Part shown: piece after piece, positions 53,390 through 62,485 of the stretch
Layout of the letters: each line of letters begins with the position of its first letter
Position numbering within the stretch: position 1 is the stretch's first letter
Position numbers and translations under genes: made by a program
Notes under the pieces: generated by a model
Told to the model about the DNA's origin: nothing
Databases searched by the model: none
Seen by the model: only the letters and a program-made list of their open reading frames with translations
NCBI RefSeq assembly: GCF_000959365.1
Contig: NZ_CP009555.1
Coordinates: 3,348,001 to 3,412,000, forward strand
Source: Burkholderia oklahomensis C6786
GTDB taxonomy: Bacteria; Pseudomonadota; Gammaproteobacteria; Burkholderiales; Burkholderiaceae
Direction: 5' to 3'
Length of the DNA: 64,000 nt

Positions 53390-54235
53390 ATGAAGATCAA
53401 GCTCATCAATCCGAACACGACGCAGCGGATGGCCGACACGATGGGTCGCTGCGCGCGCGAGGTCGCATCGGCGGGCACGGCGATCGTCGCCGTGAGCCCG
53501 TCGATGGGGCCGCCCTCGATCGAAGGCTATTACGACGAGGCGCTCGCGACGCCGGGCCTCCTCGCCGAAGTCGCGGCGGGCGAGCGCGACGGCTTCGACG
53601 GCTATGTGATCGCGTGCTTCGGCGATCCGGGGCTGTACGCGGCGCGCGAGCTCGCGCGGGGGCCCGTGATCGGCATCGCCGAGGCGGCGATGCATGCGGC
53701 GAGCGTGCTCGCGCCGGGCTTCTCGGTCGTGACGACGCTCGCGCGCACCTGCGGGATGGCGTGGCATCTCGCCGAGCGCTACGGGATGAAGCGTTTTTGC
53801 CGCAACGTGCGCGCGACCGACGTCGCGGTGCTCGATCTCGACAAGCCCGGCTCGGCCGCGCGCCGCGTGATCGTCGACGAATGCCGGCGCGCGCTCGACG
53901 AGGACGGCGCGGACGCGATCGTGCTCGGCTGCGCGGGAATGGCGGAGTTCGCGCACGAGATCGAGGCGGCGATCGGCGCGCCCGTGGTCGAGGGCGTGAC
54001 GGCCGCCGTCAAATGGGCGGAGGCGCTGATTGCGCTCAAGCTCTCGACCGCGAAGCGCGGCGACTTCGCGCGGCCGCTCGCGAAGCGCTACGACGGCGAG
54101 TTCGCGCGCTTCAGCCCGGGCGGCGCGCTCGCGCCCGGGCATGCCGCGCCCGCCGGCACGGCTGCATCCGGCACGGCGACGCTCGCCGCCGCGACGCCCG
54201 ACGTTTTTCCGCAACCGCACATACATTCCGTCTGA
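53390..54235 (+). CDS. Asp/Glu/hydantoin racemase family, probable allantoin racemase
   Basis: A 281-residue cofactor-independent racemase. The two catalytic Cys are in YVIACFGDPGL and IVLGCAGMAEF, with the N-terminal substrate motif KLINPNTTQRM. The family includes allantoin racemase (HpxA), which interconverts R- and S-allantoin so that a stereospecific allantoinase can act. The start is ten bases after the permease stop, and the gene precedes the allantoinase gene. The last about 35 residues are an Ala/Pro/Gly-rich extension not needed for the fold. Hydantoin racemase is the alternative, but the context favours allantoin. Confidence 0.88.
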   Translation: MKIKLINPNTTQRMADTMGRCAREVASAGTAIVAVSPSMGPPSIEGYYDEALATPGLLAEVAAGERDGFDGYVIACFGDPGLYAARELARGPVIGIAEAAMHAASVLAPGFSVVTTLARTCGMAWHLAERYGMKRFCRNVRATDVAVLDLDKPGSAARRVIVDECRRALDEDGADAIVLGCAGMAEFAHEIEAAIGAPVVEGVTAAVKWAEALIALKLSTAKRGDFARPLAKRYDGEFARFSPGGALAPGHAAPAGTAASGTATLAAATPDVFPQPHIHSV

Positions 54236-54380
54236 CATGCACTATCCGTGTGCCCGTATGGGCGGTCCCGGGCGTTTTCGCTACACTGGGCCATCCGTCG
54301 CACCGGCCTCGCAGCGCCAGTTTCCAGGCGCCGCGCGGCGGGCGCGAACCTGCTGACGGGGCATTACTTCGCATCCAATC

Positions 54381-55331
54381 ATGGCATTCGATCCCAACTA
54401 TCCACGCGATCTGATCGGCTACGGCCGACATCCGGTGCAGGCGAACTGGCCGGACCGCGCGCGCGTCGCGGTGCAGTTCGTGCTCAACTACGAGGAAGGC
54501 GGCGAGAACTGCGTGCTGCACGGCGATCCGGCGTCCGAGCAGTTCCTGTCCGAGATCGTCGGCGCGGCCGCGTATCCGGCGCGCCACATGAGCATGGAGT
54601 CGATCTACGAATACGGCTCGCGCGCGGGCGTGTGGCGCATCCTGCGCGAGTTCGAGAGACGCGGGCTGCCGCTCACCGTGTTCGGCGTCGGCATGGCGAT
54701 CGAGCGGCATCCGGAGCTCGCGCGCGCGTTCGTCGAGCTCGGCCACGAGATCGCCTGCCACGGCTGGCGCTGGATCCATTATCAGGACATGACGCCCGAG
54801 CGCGAGGCCGAGCACATGAAGCTCGGGATGGAAGCGATCGAGCGCGTGACGGGCGTACGCCCGCTCGGCTGGTACACGGGCCGCGACAGTCCGAACACGC
54901 ACCGGCTCGTCGCCGAATACGGCGGCTTCCTGTACGACTCCGACAACTACGGCGACGACCTGCCGTTCTGGATGGACGTCGAGGTGTCGGGCGGCGCGAC
55001 GGCGCCGCAACTGATCGTCCCGTACACGCTCGACGCGAACGACATGCGCTTCGCGACGCCGCAGGGCTTCAATACCGCCGATCATTTCTTCCACTATCTG
55101 CGCGACGCGTTCGACGTGCTGTACGAGGAGGGCGACGAAGCGCCGAAGATGATGTCGATCGGCATGCACTGCCGGCTGCTCGGCCGCCCCGGCCGTTTCC
55201 GCGCGCTGCAGCGCTTCCTCGATCACCTCGAGCGGCACGATCGCGTGTGGGTGACGCGCCGCGTCGACATCGCGCGGCACTGGCGCGAGCATCATCCGTA
55301 TCGGCCCGCTCGACGCGAGGGGGACGCATGA
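54381..55331 (+). CDS. puuE: Allantoinase PuuE (polysaccharide-deacetylase fold)
   Basis: A 316-residue metal-independent-type allantoinase hydrolysing allantoin to allantoate. The family signature is clear: RDLIGYGRHPVQANWPDRAR, FVLNYEEGGENCVLHGD, EYGSRAGVWRILREFERRGL, EIACHGWRWIHYQDM, GWYTGRDSPNTHRLV and YDSDNYGDDLPFW. It belongs to the polysaccharide deacetylase superfamily and is unrelated to classical AllB. The stop overlaps the start of the OHCU decarboxylase gene (ATGA), a pairing seen in many proteobacteria, where the decarboxylase supplies its S-allantoin substrate. Confidence 0.96.
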   Translation: MAFDPNYPRDLIGYGRHPVQANWPDRARVAVQFVLNYEEGGENCVLHGDPASEQFLSEIVGAAAYPARHMSMESIYEYGSRAGVWRILREFERRGLPLTVFGVGMAIERHPELARAFVELGHEIACHGWRWIHYQDMTPEREAEHMKLGMEAIERVTGVRPLGWYTGRDSPNTHRLVAEYGGFLYDSDNYGDDLPFWMDVEVSGGATAPQLIVPYTLDANDMRFATPQGFNTADHFFHYLRDAFDVLYEEGDEAPKMMSIGMHCRLLGRPGRFRALQRFLDHLERHDRVWVTRRVDIARHWREHHPYRPARREGDA

Positions 55332-55852
55332 TGAAGGCGATGCGCTACACGCTCGATCGATTGAACGCGATGTCGACGGATGCGTTCGTCGCGGCGCTGT
55401 CCGGCATCTTCGAGCATTCGCCGTGGGTCGCCGAGGCGGCCGCGCAGGCGCGCCCGTTCGACAGCGTCGACGCGCTGCTTCGGACGATGAGGCACGCGGT
55501 CGAGACCGCGGGCGAGGCGCGGCGGCTCGCGCTCGTCAACGCGCACCCGGAGCTCGCCGGCAAGGCGGCGGTGCGCGGCGAACTGACCGCCGAATCGACG
55601 CGCGAGCAGAGCGGCGCGGGCCTCGATCGCTGCACGCAGGACGAGTTCGACAAGCTGCAGCGGCTGAACCGCGCGTATCGCGAGAAGTTCGGCTTTCCGT
55701 TCATCCTCGCCGTGCGCGGCTACGACCGGCATGGAATCATCGCGAACTTCGAGGCGCGCGTCGATCATTCGCGCGACGAGGAATTGCGCACGAACCTCGA
55801 GCAGATCTATCGGATCGCGCGCTTCAGGCTCGACGACCTGATCGACGCGTGA
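55328..55852 (+). CDS. uraD: 2-oxo-4-hydroxy-4-carboxy-5-ureidoimidazoline decarboxylase
   Basis: A 174-residue OHCU decarboxylase that yields S-allantoin, the third step of urate breakdown. The catalytic His is in LVNAHPELAGKAAV. Other family marks are GIFEHSPWVAE, SGAGLDRCTQDEFDKLQ, NRAYREKFGFPFILAVRG and NLEQIYRIARFRLDDLI. Its start overlaps the puuE stop by four bases; an internal ATG at 55340 is also possible. It acts after PuuD and the 5-hydroxyisourate hydrolase encoded on the opposite strand at 58.7-60.3 kb. Confidence 0.96.
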   Translation: MMKAMRYTLDRLNAMSTDAFVAALSGIFEHSPWVAEAAAQARPFDSVDALLRTMRHAVETAGEARRLALVNAHPELAGKAAVRGELTAESTREQSGAGLDRCTQDEFDKLQRLNRAYREKFGFPFILAVRGYDRHGIIANFEARVDHSRDEELRTNLEQIYRIARFRLDDLIDA

Positions 55853-56059
55853 GCGTCGGCTGAACGCCGCGGCCGGCGCGGCGCGATGCCGCCGCGCGCG
55901 GCGAGGCGAAAACGAATCAGGCGATGCGCGGCGCGGCACGTTCGCCGCGACGACATCCGCTGCGGTGCGCACGGCGCGCCGCGTTTCCCGCCGCGCACGC
56001 ACGCGACGACGTGCAGCGACGGCTTTCCACTCATCACGCATCACGACAAGGACAATACG

Positions 56060-57073
56060 ATGGCTCTTCCGCTTTCCGATCCGAACGCACCCGAGTTCAC
56101 GCGGCGCTACGTGAATCTGGCCGATCCGCGCCTCGGCGCGCAGGCGCTCGAGGCGAGCGACGATTTCTTCGCGCCGAAGGAGCGCATGCTGAATCCGGAG
56201 CCGGCCGTCTTCATTCCGGGCAAGTACGACGATCACGGCAAATGGATGGACGGCTGGGAGACGCGCCGCAAGCGTACGACGGGCTACGACTGGTGCATCG
56301 TGAAGCTCGCGCGTCCCGGCGTGATCAAGGGTTTCGACATCGACACGAGCCACTTCACCGGCAATTTCCCGCCCGCCGCGTCGATCGAAGCCGCGCACGT
56401 TCCCGAAGGCGCGCCGAACGAAGCGACGAAGTGGGTCGAGATCGTGCCGTCGACGACGCTGCAGGGCAACAGCCATCACTACGTCGAAGCGCAAGACGCG
56501 AACGCGTACACGCATCTGCGCGTGAACATCTACCCGGACGGCGGCATCGCGCGGCTGCGCGTGCACGGTCAGCCGCAGCTCGATTGGGCGGGCGCGAGCA
56601 AGTCCGAGCGGTTCGATCTCGCCGCGATGGAGAACGGCGGCTACGTCGTCGCGGCGAACAACCAGCACTTCGGCCTCGCGTCGAACCTGCTGTTGCCGGG
56701 CCGCGGCGTGAACATGGGCGACGGCTGGGAGACGCGCCGCCGCCGCGAGCCGGGCAACGACTGGGCGATCATCGCGCTCGCGCAGCCGGGCGTGATCCGC
56801 AAGATCGAAATCGATACCGCGCACTTCAAGGGCAATTATCCGGATCGCTGCTCGATCCAGGCCGCATACGTGACGGGCGGCACCGACAGCTCGCTCGTCA
56901 CGCAGGCGATGTTCTGGCCGGTGCTGCTCGGCGAGCAGAAGCTGCAGATGGACAAGCAGCACGAATTCGAAGCGGAGCTCGCCGCGCTCGGGCCCGTCAC
57001 GCACGTGCGCCTGAACATCGTTCCGGATGGCGGCGTGTCGCGCCTGCGCGTGTGGGGCACGCTCGACCAATGA
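56060..57073 (+). CDS. alc: Allantoicase
   Basis: A 337-residue enzyme hydrolysing allantoate to ureidoglycolate and urea. It consists of two related jelly-roll repeats. The repeated motif DGWETRR occurs in both halves ([20 protein letters not shown]), as do the segments [13 protein letters not shown] and [13 protein letters not shown] and the ends [19 protein letters not shown] and [19 protein letters not shown]. This is the normal allantoicase architecture and length. The ATG at 56060 follows AAGGA. Its stop overlaps the start of the ureidoglycolate lyase gene. Confidence 0.96.
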   Translation: MALPLSDPNAPEFTRRYVNLADPRLGAQALEASDDFFAPKERMLNPEPAVFIPGKYDDHGKWMDGWETRRKRTTGYDWCIVKLARPGVIKGFDIDTSHFTGNFPPAASIEAAHVPEGAPNEATKWVEIVPSTTLQGNSHHYVEAQDANAYTHLRVNIYPDGGIARLRVHGQPQLDWAGASKSERFDLAAMENGGYVVAANNQHFGLASNLLLPGRGVNMGDGWETRRRREPGNDWAIIALAQPGVIRKIEIDTAHFKGNYPDRCSIQAAYVTGGTDSSLVTQAMFWPVLLGEQKLQMDKQHEFEAELAALGPVTHVRLNIVPDGGVSRLRVWGTLDQ

Positions 57074-57582
57074 AGACGCTCGCGATCGAACCGTTGACCC
57101 GCGCCGCATTCGCGCCGTTCGGCGACGTCATCGAGACGGACGGTGCGAAGCAGATCCCGATCAACCTCGGCACGACGATGCGCTTTCACGATCTCGCGCG
57201 CGTCGACGTCGCCGACGAAGGCGGGCGGCCGCTCGTGAACCTGTTTCGCGGACAGCCGCGCACGCTGCCGTTCGAGGTAACGATGCTCGAGCGGCATCCG
57301 CTCGGCAGCCAGGCGTTCGTGCCGCTCGCCGACGCGCCGTATCTCGTCGTCGTCGCGCCCGCGGGCGATCTCGATCCCTCGAGGATTCGCGCGTTCGTCA
57401 CGCGCGGCTGGCAGGGCGTCAACTATGCGAAGGGCGTCTGGCACCATCCGCTCATCGCGCTTCACGGCGTCAGCGATTTCATCGTCGTCGATCGCGGCGG
57501 CGACGGGCTCAACCTGAACGAGCAGCGGCTGCCGGAGTCGCTGTGGCTGACGGAGGATGCGCTGCAAGTGGTGTCGGCTTGA
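57070..57582 (+). CDS. allA: Ureidoglycolate lyase
   Basis: A 170-residue cupin-like enzyme splitting ureidoglycolate into glyoxylate and urea, the last step of the pathway. It shows [45 protein letters not shown]-type active-site region [20 protein letters not shown] and FIVVDRGG, all typical for AllA. The ATG overlaps the allantoicase stop (ATGA). It closes the catabolic operon; a possible terminator lies about 250 bases further on. Confidence 0.95.
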   Translation: MKTLAIEPLTRAAFAPFGDVIETDGAKQIPINLGTTMRFHDLARVDVADEGGRPLVNLFRGQPRTLPFEVTMLERHPLGSQAFVPLADAPYLVVVAPAGDLDPSRIRAFVTRGWQGVNYAKGVWHHPLIALHGVSDFIVVDRGGDGLNLNEQRLPESLWLTEDALQVVSA

Positions 57583-57964
57583 GGCTGCGCGTCGCGATGC
57601 GTGATGGCGCCGCGTCGTCGCGGCGCGGTGCGCAGTACGCGGTACGTTGCGTCACGTCGTTTGCGTCGGGCATCCGCCGCGCATCGCCGGCAGGCATCCC
57701 GAGGCGAAAGCGGGGAGCTTGAACGAGCATCGGTCTGACGTGCGCCGGGCATCGTTCAAAGGCTCAGCAGCGAGGACGAACGAGCATCGGCGCACGGTCG
57801 CGCGAAGCCCGATCTTTCGTCTACCGAAGAAACATGGTCCAATCGGCTTGCGCCGGTCGGGCCATTTTTTTATCGCGCATCGTCGCGTATGCGCGGCGCG
57901 ATTCGACGCCGGACGCGTGTGGGCGGATGCTATCGCGTCGATCCACGCCACGCGTTCGGCCAAC
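57583..57964. other. Intergenic region after allA
   Basis: In 382 bases I see a 13-base direct repeat GAACGAGCATCGG (57721-57733 and 57778-57790) and a possible terminator (57834-57871). No supported gene. Confidence 0.5.
57834..57871 (+). terminator. Possible terminator of the allantoin operon
   Basis: ATGGTCC and GGGCCAT pair imperfectly (two mismatches or wobbles) around a GC-rich loop that may itself pair, followed by seven T. Weak but well placed. Confidence 0.4.
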
Positions 57965-58408
57965 ATGCCGACATCGACATTGCTACCGATGATCCAACCC
58001 GAATCCGATCTGACGAAACTGCTGTGCACGCTTCAGCCCGCGTTGCAGCCGGGCGTCTATGCATTCACGACGATCGCGCCCGACGCGCCGGTCCTGCTCG
58101 CCGACGTCGTCGCGACGTTTCGCGAAGCCGAAGGCCTGACGGTCGTCGCCGAGGAGCCGGTCGTGGCGCGCCACGGCTGGCCGATCCTGATGCGCGCCGC
58201 GTGGATCACGCTGACCGTGCATTCGGACCTGCACGCGGTCGGCCTGACGGCCGCGTTCGCGACGGCGCTCGGCCGCGCGGGCATCAGCTGCAACGTGCTC
58301 GCCGCCGCGCATCACGATCATATCTTCGTGCCGTTCGAAGACGGCGAGCGCGCGCTCGCCGCGCTCGTCGCACTGCAGCGGGAAGCGCTTGCCGCCGCGC
58401 GTGATTGA
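57965..58408 (+). CDS. ACT-domain protein
   Basis: A 147-residue protein from the ATG at 57965; an ATG at 57989 would give 139 residues. It resembles the small ACT-domain proteins with the start LTKLLCTLQPALQPGVYAF, then RAAWITLTVHSDLHAVGLTA and GISCNVLAAAHHDHIFVPFED. ACT domains bind small ligands, usually amino acids, and regulate enzymes or transcription. No partner is evident. Location beside purine-degradation genes may be incidental: it has its own spacing of 382 bases and is probably transcribed separately. Confidence 0.8.
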   Translation: MPTSTLLPMIQPESDLTKLLCTLQPALQPGVYAFTTIAPDAPVLLADVVATFREAEGLTVVAEEPVVARHGWPILMRAAWITLTVHSDLHAVGLTAAFATALGRAGISCNVLAAAHHDHIFVPFEDGERALAALVALQREALAAARD

Positions 58409-58593
58409 GCGCGGCGCGAGCATGCAGCGGCGCTCAACAGTAGGGATGCGAAGCCGTGCATGACCCAAGCGGGTCGCGATCGCGCGGAAGCTGTCCGAGC
58501 TTGCCGGACGGTTCGCGCTGATCGATCGGCGCACGGTCGTTTCGGCATCGCGCCGCTTCGACGCGGTTCGGGTTCGAGAAGAAGGATGCCTGT

Positions 58594-58623
58594 CAAAAAA
58601 AACAGGCTCGCGAAGCGAGCCTG
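58594..58623 (-). terminator. Rho-independent terminator of the puuD transcript
   Basis: A perfect nine-base stem CAGGCTCGC / GCGAGCCTG with a GAA loop (58603-58623). On the minus strand it is followed by eight T (58594-58602), 67 bases after the puuD stop. The A-run on the plus strand shows it serves the minus strand. Confidence 0.9.
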
Positions 58624-58689
58624 CAAAGCATGGCGATCGTCGGGTCGCCGGGTCGCCGGTCCGACGGTTCGTCAGACGTCTTCACACAG

Positions 58690-59883
58690 CTATTTCGTCG
58701 CGCCGCCCTCGAACCACGCGGCGATCTGCGTGCGCTCGCCGTCGGTCATGTGCGTGACGTTGCCGATCGGCATCGCCTTCAACTGCACCGCCTGCTGATA
58801 GATCCGCGGCGCGTTCTGCGCGATCTCGTCGGGCGTGTCGAACATCACGCCGGCGGGTGCGCTGCCCATCAGCGTCGGCTTTGCCGAGTGGCACGCGACG
58901 CAGCGCTGCTGCAGGATCGGCGCGATGTCCTTGATCGCCACCTTCGGCGCGTTCGCGGCCTGCGCCTCGGGCGCGATCGGCTTCGGCATCGTCGCGACGA
59001 GCGCGATCACCATCAGCGCGACGCCGCCGAGCGGCAGATACCATCGCTGCTGGCCGCGATGGCGCATCACGAAGAACTGACGAATCAGCGCGCCCGCGAG
59101 CATGATGATGACGAGCACGATCCAGTTGTACCGGTTCGCATACGTCATCGCGTAGTGGTTCGACAGCATCGCGAACACGACGGGCAGCGTGAAGTACGTG
59201 TTGTGCACCGAGCGCTGCTTGCCGCGCTTGCCGTAGATCGGATCGGGCGTTTCGCCCTTGAGCAGCTTGTCGACCATCTTGCGCTGGCCGGGGATGATCA
59301 CGAAGAACACGTTGGCCGTCATGATCGTCGCGAGCATCGCGCCGACGATCAGATACGCGGCGCGGCCCGAGAACACGTGGCACGCGAGATACGCGGCCGC
59401 GACCACGTAGACGCCGACGAACACGCCGAGCAGCTTGTCGCGGCCGCCGAGCAGGCGGCACGCGCAGTCGTAGACGATCCAGCCCGCGAGCAGGAAGCCG
59501 AGCGCGGCCGAGACCGCGACGACGGGGCCCATGTCGAGCACGTTCCTGTCGATCAGATACGTGTTCGGCGCGAGCAGGTACAGCACGAAGAAGAGGCCGA
59601 AGCCGGACATCCACGTCGTGTACGACGGCCACTTCGACCAGTGCAGGTCTTCCGGCATCTCGGGCGGCGCGACGAGATATTTCTGCATGTTGTAGAAGCC
59701 GCCGCCGTGCACGTGCCACAGCTCGCCGAACACGCCGCGCGCCTTCAGCTGCGCGTCCTTCGGCGGCTTGAGGCTGTTGTCGAGCGCGACGAAGTAGAAC
59801 GACTCGCCGATCCATGCGATCGCGGCGACGACGTGCAGCCAGCGGATCGCGAGATTCAGCCAGTCGGTGATGAAGCCTTCCAT
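58690..59883 (-). CDS. puuD: Urate hydroxylase PuuD (membrane protein with cytochrome c domain)
   Basis: A 397-residue integral-membrane urate oxidase making 5-hydroxyisourate. The N-terminal DUF989-type part has about eight helices with the conserved starts NLAIRWLHVVAAIAWIGESF and GELWHVHGGGFYNMQKY, then HWSKWPSYTTWMSG. The C-terminal periplasmic domain is a c-type cytochrome with the haem site CVACH (in QQRCVACHSAKP) and a Met ligand candidate in the AMPIGNVTHM segment. This is the full PuuD architecture, so electrons probably pass to the respiratory chain rather than to O2 directly. It lies 48 bases downstream of the 5-hydroxyisourate hydrolase gene in one minus-strand operon. Confidence 0.96.
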   Translation of the reverse strand: MEGFITDWLNLAIRWLHVVAAIAWIGESFYFVALDNSLKPPKDAQLKARGVFGELWHVHGGGFYNMQKYLVAPPEMPEDLHWSKWPSYTTWMSGFGLFFVLYLLAPNTYLIDRNVLDMGPVVAVSAALGFLLAGWIVYDCACRLLGGRDKLLGVFVGVYVVAAAYLACHVFSGRAAYLIVGAMLATIMTANVFFVIIPGQRKMVDKLLKGETPDPIYGKRGKQRSVHNTYFTLPVVFAMLSNHYAMTYANRYNWIVLVIIMLAGALIRQFFVMRHRGQQRWYLPLGGVALMVIALVATMPKPIAPEAQAANAPKVAIKDIAPILQQRCVACHSAKPTLMGSAPAGVMFDTPDEIAQNAPRIYQQAVQLKAMPIGNVTHMTDGERTQIAAWFEGGATK

Positions 59884-59931
59884 GAACTCCTCCTGAGTCG
59901 ATCGTTGTCGTGTGTGGGCAGCGATACGTGG

Positions 59932-60285
59932 TCAGCTGCCGCGATAGGTGCTGTACGACCACGGCGACACGAGGAGCGGCACGTGATAGTGCGCGGCGGG
60001 ATCGGCGATGCCGAAGCGCAGCACGACGAGATCGACGAAGCGCGGCTCGGGCAGCGCGACGCCCTGCGCGGCGAAGTAGTCGCCCGCATGGAACACGAGT
60101 TCGTAGGTGCCGGCCGTGAGCGCGTCGCCTTCGAGGAGCGGCGCGTCGCAGCGGCCGTCGTCATTGGTGAGCGCGGTCTTCAGCAGGCGGTATCCGTCGC
60201 CCGAAAGCGCATGGAGTTCGATCTTGATTGCGGCGCCCGGACGGCCGTGCGCGGTGTCGAGTACGTGGGTAGTGAGCTTTCCCAT
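59932..60285 (-). CDS. 5-hydroxyisourate hydrolase (transthyretin-like)
   Basis: A 117-residue enzyme converting 5-hydroxyisourate to OHCU, the substrate of UraD. The start at 60285 has AAGGAC upstream. The N-terminal motif [15 protein letters not shown] contains the catalytic His. [17 protein letters not shown] contains the Arg region, [21 protein letters not shown] contains a second His, and the diagnostic C-terminal tetrapeptide YRGS ends the protein. It is cytoplasmic, with no signal peptide in this reading. It is the first gene of the minus-strand puuD operon. Confidence 0.96.
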   Translation of the reverse strand: MGKLTTHVLDTAHGRPGAAIKIELHALSGDGYRLLKTALTNDDGRCDAPLLEGDALTAGTYELVFHAGDYFAAQGVALPEPRFVDLVVLRFGIADPAAHYHVPLLVSPWSYSTYRGS

Positions 60286-60836
60286 TCGCAATGTCCTTGT
60301 GTAGTTGCGAGGATCGGCGGCGGCTCGATCCGATGCTGCTATGGCGGATCGAGGCTCCACGTCAGTGGCTACATACCCGTCGGCGGATCGAAGCGAGCGC
60401 CGTGCAGCCATTGTAAAAAGGTTCGGACAGGAAACCGTGAGCGATAACGAAGATAATGCGCGCCGCATGACGGCGCGTCCATGCGCGCCGGAGCGCGTAT
60501 GCGCGCGGGCCGCGCCGGCGAAACGGCGCTCGGGCGATACGGCGCGTTTTTGCGTTGTCCCGTGATCGAAGGTAGCCGAACATATTGGCTGCGTGAAGGC
60601 GAATATGCGCGCGGCCCGCTTGCGCGGCGCGCCGCGTTGCGCGATGCTCGGCCGGTGCGCAGGCGCCCGGCGGTCCGATGGGGATCGCGGCCGGCCGCGC
60701 ACCCCGAAGACGGCAGGTACGCCGGGTAACCGGGCCAGGGCGTTCGAACGGACGCGGCGGCACGGTGCGTGCCGCGCGTCGCGTTCGAGCAAGACGCACC
60801 GCCTCGACGGCGGAACGATATGGAGATCGAACGACG
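60286..60836. other. Divergent intergenic region between the HIU hydrolase and the deaminase gene
   Basis: These 551 bases must contain promoters for both directions. A possible minus-strand -10 box TACAAT lies at 60415-60410 with only a poor -35. I find no palindrome matching TTGTYGACAA here and no supported gene. Confidence 0.4.
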
Positions 60837-62249
60837 ATGGAACGACACCCGAGCGCGCGCGACGGCGCGCAATCCCTTTCCCCGGCCCGTCCGAAGACGC
60901 TGCTCGTCAAGCACGCCGACGTGCTCGTGACGATGGACGGCGCGCGCCGCGAACTGCGCGACGCGGGCCTTTACGTCGAAGACAACCGGATCGTCGCGGT
61001 CGGGCCGAGCGCCGGGCTGCCGGCGCACGCGGACGAGGTGCTCGACCTGCGCGGCCATCTCGTGATCCCGGGGCTCGTCAACACGCACCACCACATGTAC
61101 CAGAGCCTCACGCGCGCGATTCCCGCCGCGCAGAACGCCGAGCTGTTCGGCTGGCTCACGAGCCTGTATCGGATCTGGGCGCACCTGACGCTGGAGATGA
61201 TCGAGGTGTCGACGCTGACCGCGATGGCCGAACTGCTGCTGTCCGGCTGCACGACGTCGAGCGATCATCTGTACATCTATCCGAACGGCAGCCGGCTCGA
61301 CGACAGCATCGCGGCCGCGCGGCGCATCGGCATGCGCTTTCACGCGAGCCGCGGCAGCATGAGCGTCGGCCGGCGCGACGGCGGGTTGCCGCCCGACTCG
61401 GTTGTCGAGCGGGAGCCGGACATCCTGCGCGACACGCAGCGCGTCATCGAGGCCTATCACGACGACGGCCGCTACGCGATGCTGCGCGTCGTCGTTGCGC
61501 CGTGCTCGCCGTTCTCGGTGAGCCGCGGGCTGATGCGCGATGCGGCGGCGCTCGCGCGCGAGTACGGCGTGTCGCTGCACACGCACCTCGCGGAGAACGT
61601 CAACGACGTCGCGTACAGCCGCGAGAAGTTCGGGATGACGCCCGCCGAATACGCGGAGGATCTCGGCTGGGTCGGGCGCGACGTGTGGCACGCGCACTGC
61701 GTGCAGCTCGACGAGCCGGGCATCGCGCTGTTCGCGCGCACCGGCACGGGCGTCGCGCATTGCCCGTGCTCGAACATGCGGCTCGCGTCCGGCATCGCGC
61801 CCGTGCGGCGGATGCGTGTCGCGGGCGTGCCGGTCGGGCTCGGCGTCGACGGCTCCGCGTCGAACGACGGCGCGCAGATGGTCGCCGAGGTGCGGCAGGC
61901 GCTGCTGCTGCAGCGCGTCGGCTTCGGGCCCGATGCGATGACGGCGCGCGATGCGCTCGAGATCGCGACGCTGGGCGGCGCGCGCGTGCTGAACCGCGAC
62001 GACATCGGCGCGCTCGCGCCCGGCATGGCGGCGGATTTCGTCGCGTTCGACTTGCGCGCGCCGCAGTTTGCGGGCGCGTTGCACGATCCCGTCGCGGCGC
62101 TCGTGTTCTGCGCGCCGTCGCAGGCGGCGTACAGCGTCGTCAACGGGCGCGTCGTCGTGCGGGAAGGGCGCTTGACGACGCTCGAGATCGAGCCGGTCGT
62201 CGCGCGGCACAACGCGCTCGCGCGCACGCTCTACGAAGCCGCGCGCTGA
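60837..62249 (+). CDS. 8-oxoguanine deaminase-like amidohydrolase
   Basis: A 470-residue TIM-barrel amidohydrolase of the ATZ/TRZ type. Metal ligands and catalytic residues are visible: [10 protein letters not shown] (two His), [18 protein letters not shown], and the Asp in [11 protein letters not shown]. The cys-rich segment [14 protein letters not shown] and the start [14 protein letters not shown] are typical of members annotated as 8-oxoguanine deaminase or hydroxydechloroatrazine ethylaminohydrolase-like. Next to urate oxidase genes, 8-oxoguanine deaminase (8-oxoguanine to urate) is the likely role. Guanine deaminase or an s-triazine-like substrate cannot be excluded. The ATG at 60837 follows GGAG. 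Confidence 0.88.
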   Translation: MERHPSARDGAQSLSPARPKTLLVKHADVLVTMDGARRELRDAGLYVEDNRIVAVGPSAGLPAHADEVLDLRGHLVIPGLVNTHHHMYQSLTRAIPAAQNAELFGWLTSLYRIWAHLTLEMIEVSTLTAMAELLLSGCTTSSDHLYIYPNGSRLDDSIAAARRIGMRFHASRGSMSVGRRDGGLPPDSVVEREPDILRDTQRVIEAYHDDGRYAMLRVVVAPCSPFSVSRGLMRDAAALAREYGVSLHTHLAENVNDVAYSREKFGMTPAEYAEDLGWVGRDVWHAHCVQLDEPGIALFARTGTGVAHCPCSNMRLASGIAPVRRMRVAGVPVGLGVDGSASNDGAQMVAEVRQALLLQRVGFGPDAMTARDALEIATLGGARVLNRDDIGALAPGMAADFVAFDLRAPQFAGALHDPVAALVFCAPSQAAYSVVNGRVVVREGRLTTLEIEPVVARHNALARTLYEAAR

Positions 62250-62277
62250 GCGGCGTGGCCGGCAGGCCCGCGGGCCG

Positions 62278-62480
62278 CATTCGAAGTGCATTCGACAGTG
62301 CATTCGAAATGCATTCGACAGTGCATTCGGCGGCGCATCCGACGGCGCATCCGACGGCGCACTCGCCGGCGCACTCGCCGGCGCGCTGCGCAAGCGACTT
62401 CGCCGTCGATTGCGCGATGCGCGCCGCTTGCGCCGCGAGCCGCGAGCCGCGAGCCGCGAGCCGCGCAGCCGCGCAGCCCG
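62278..62480. repeat. Two simple-repeat tracts after the deaminase gene
   Basis: The first tract (62278-62390) has about nine imperfect 12-base units of the type GCATTCGACAGT changing into GCATCCGACGGC and GCACTCGCCGGC. The second (about 62433-62480) has eight-base GAGCCGCG units. They fill the 236-base gap between the convergent deaminase and LysR genes; no terminator is seen. Confidence 0.75.
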
Positions 62481-62485
62481 CGCGC

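Noticed and set aside
57647..57964. N-terminal extension of the ACT-domain protein
   Set aside because: It crosses the probable terminator and has no conserved sequence.
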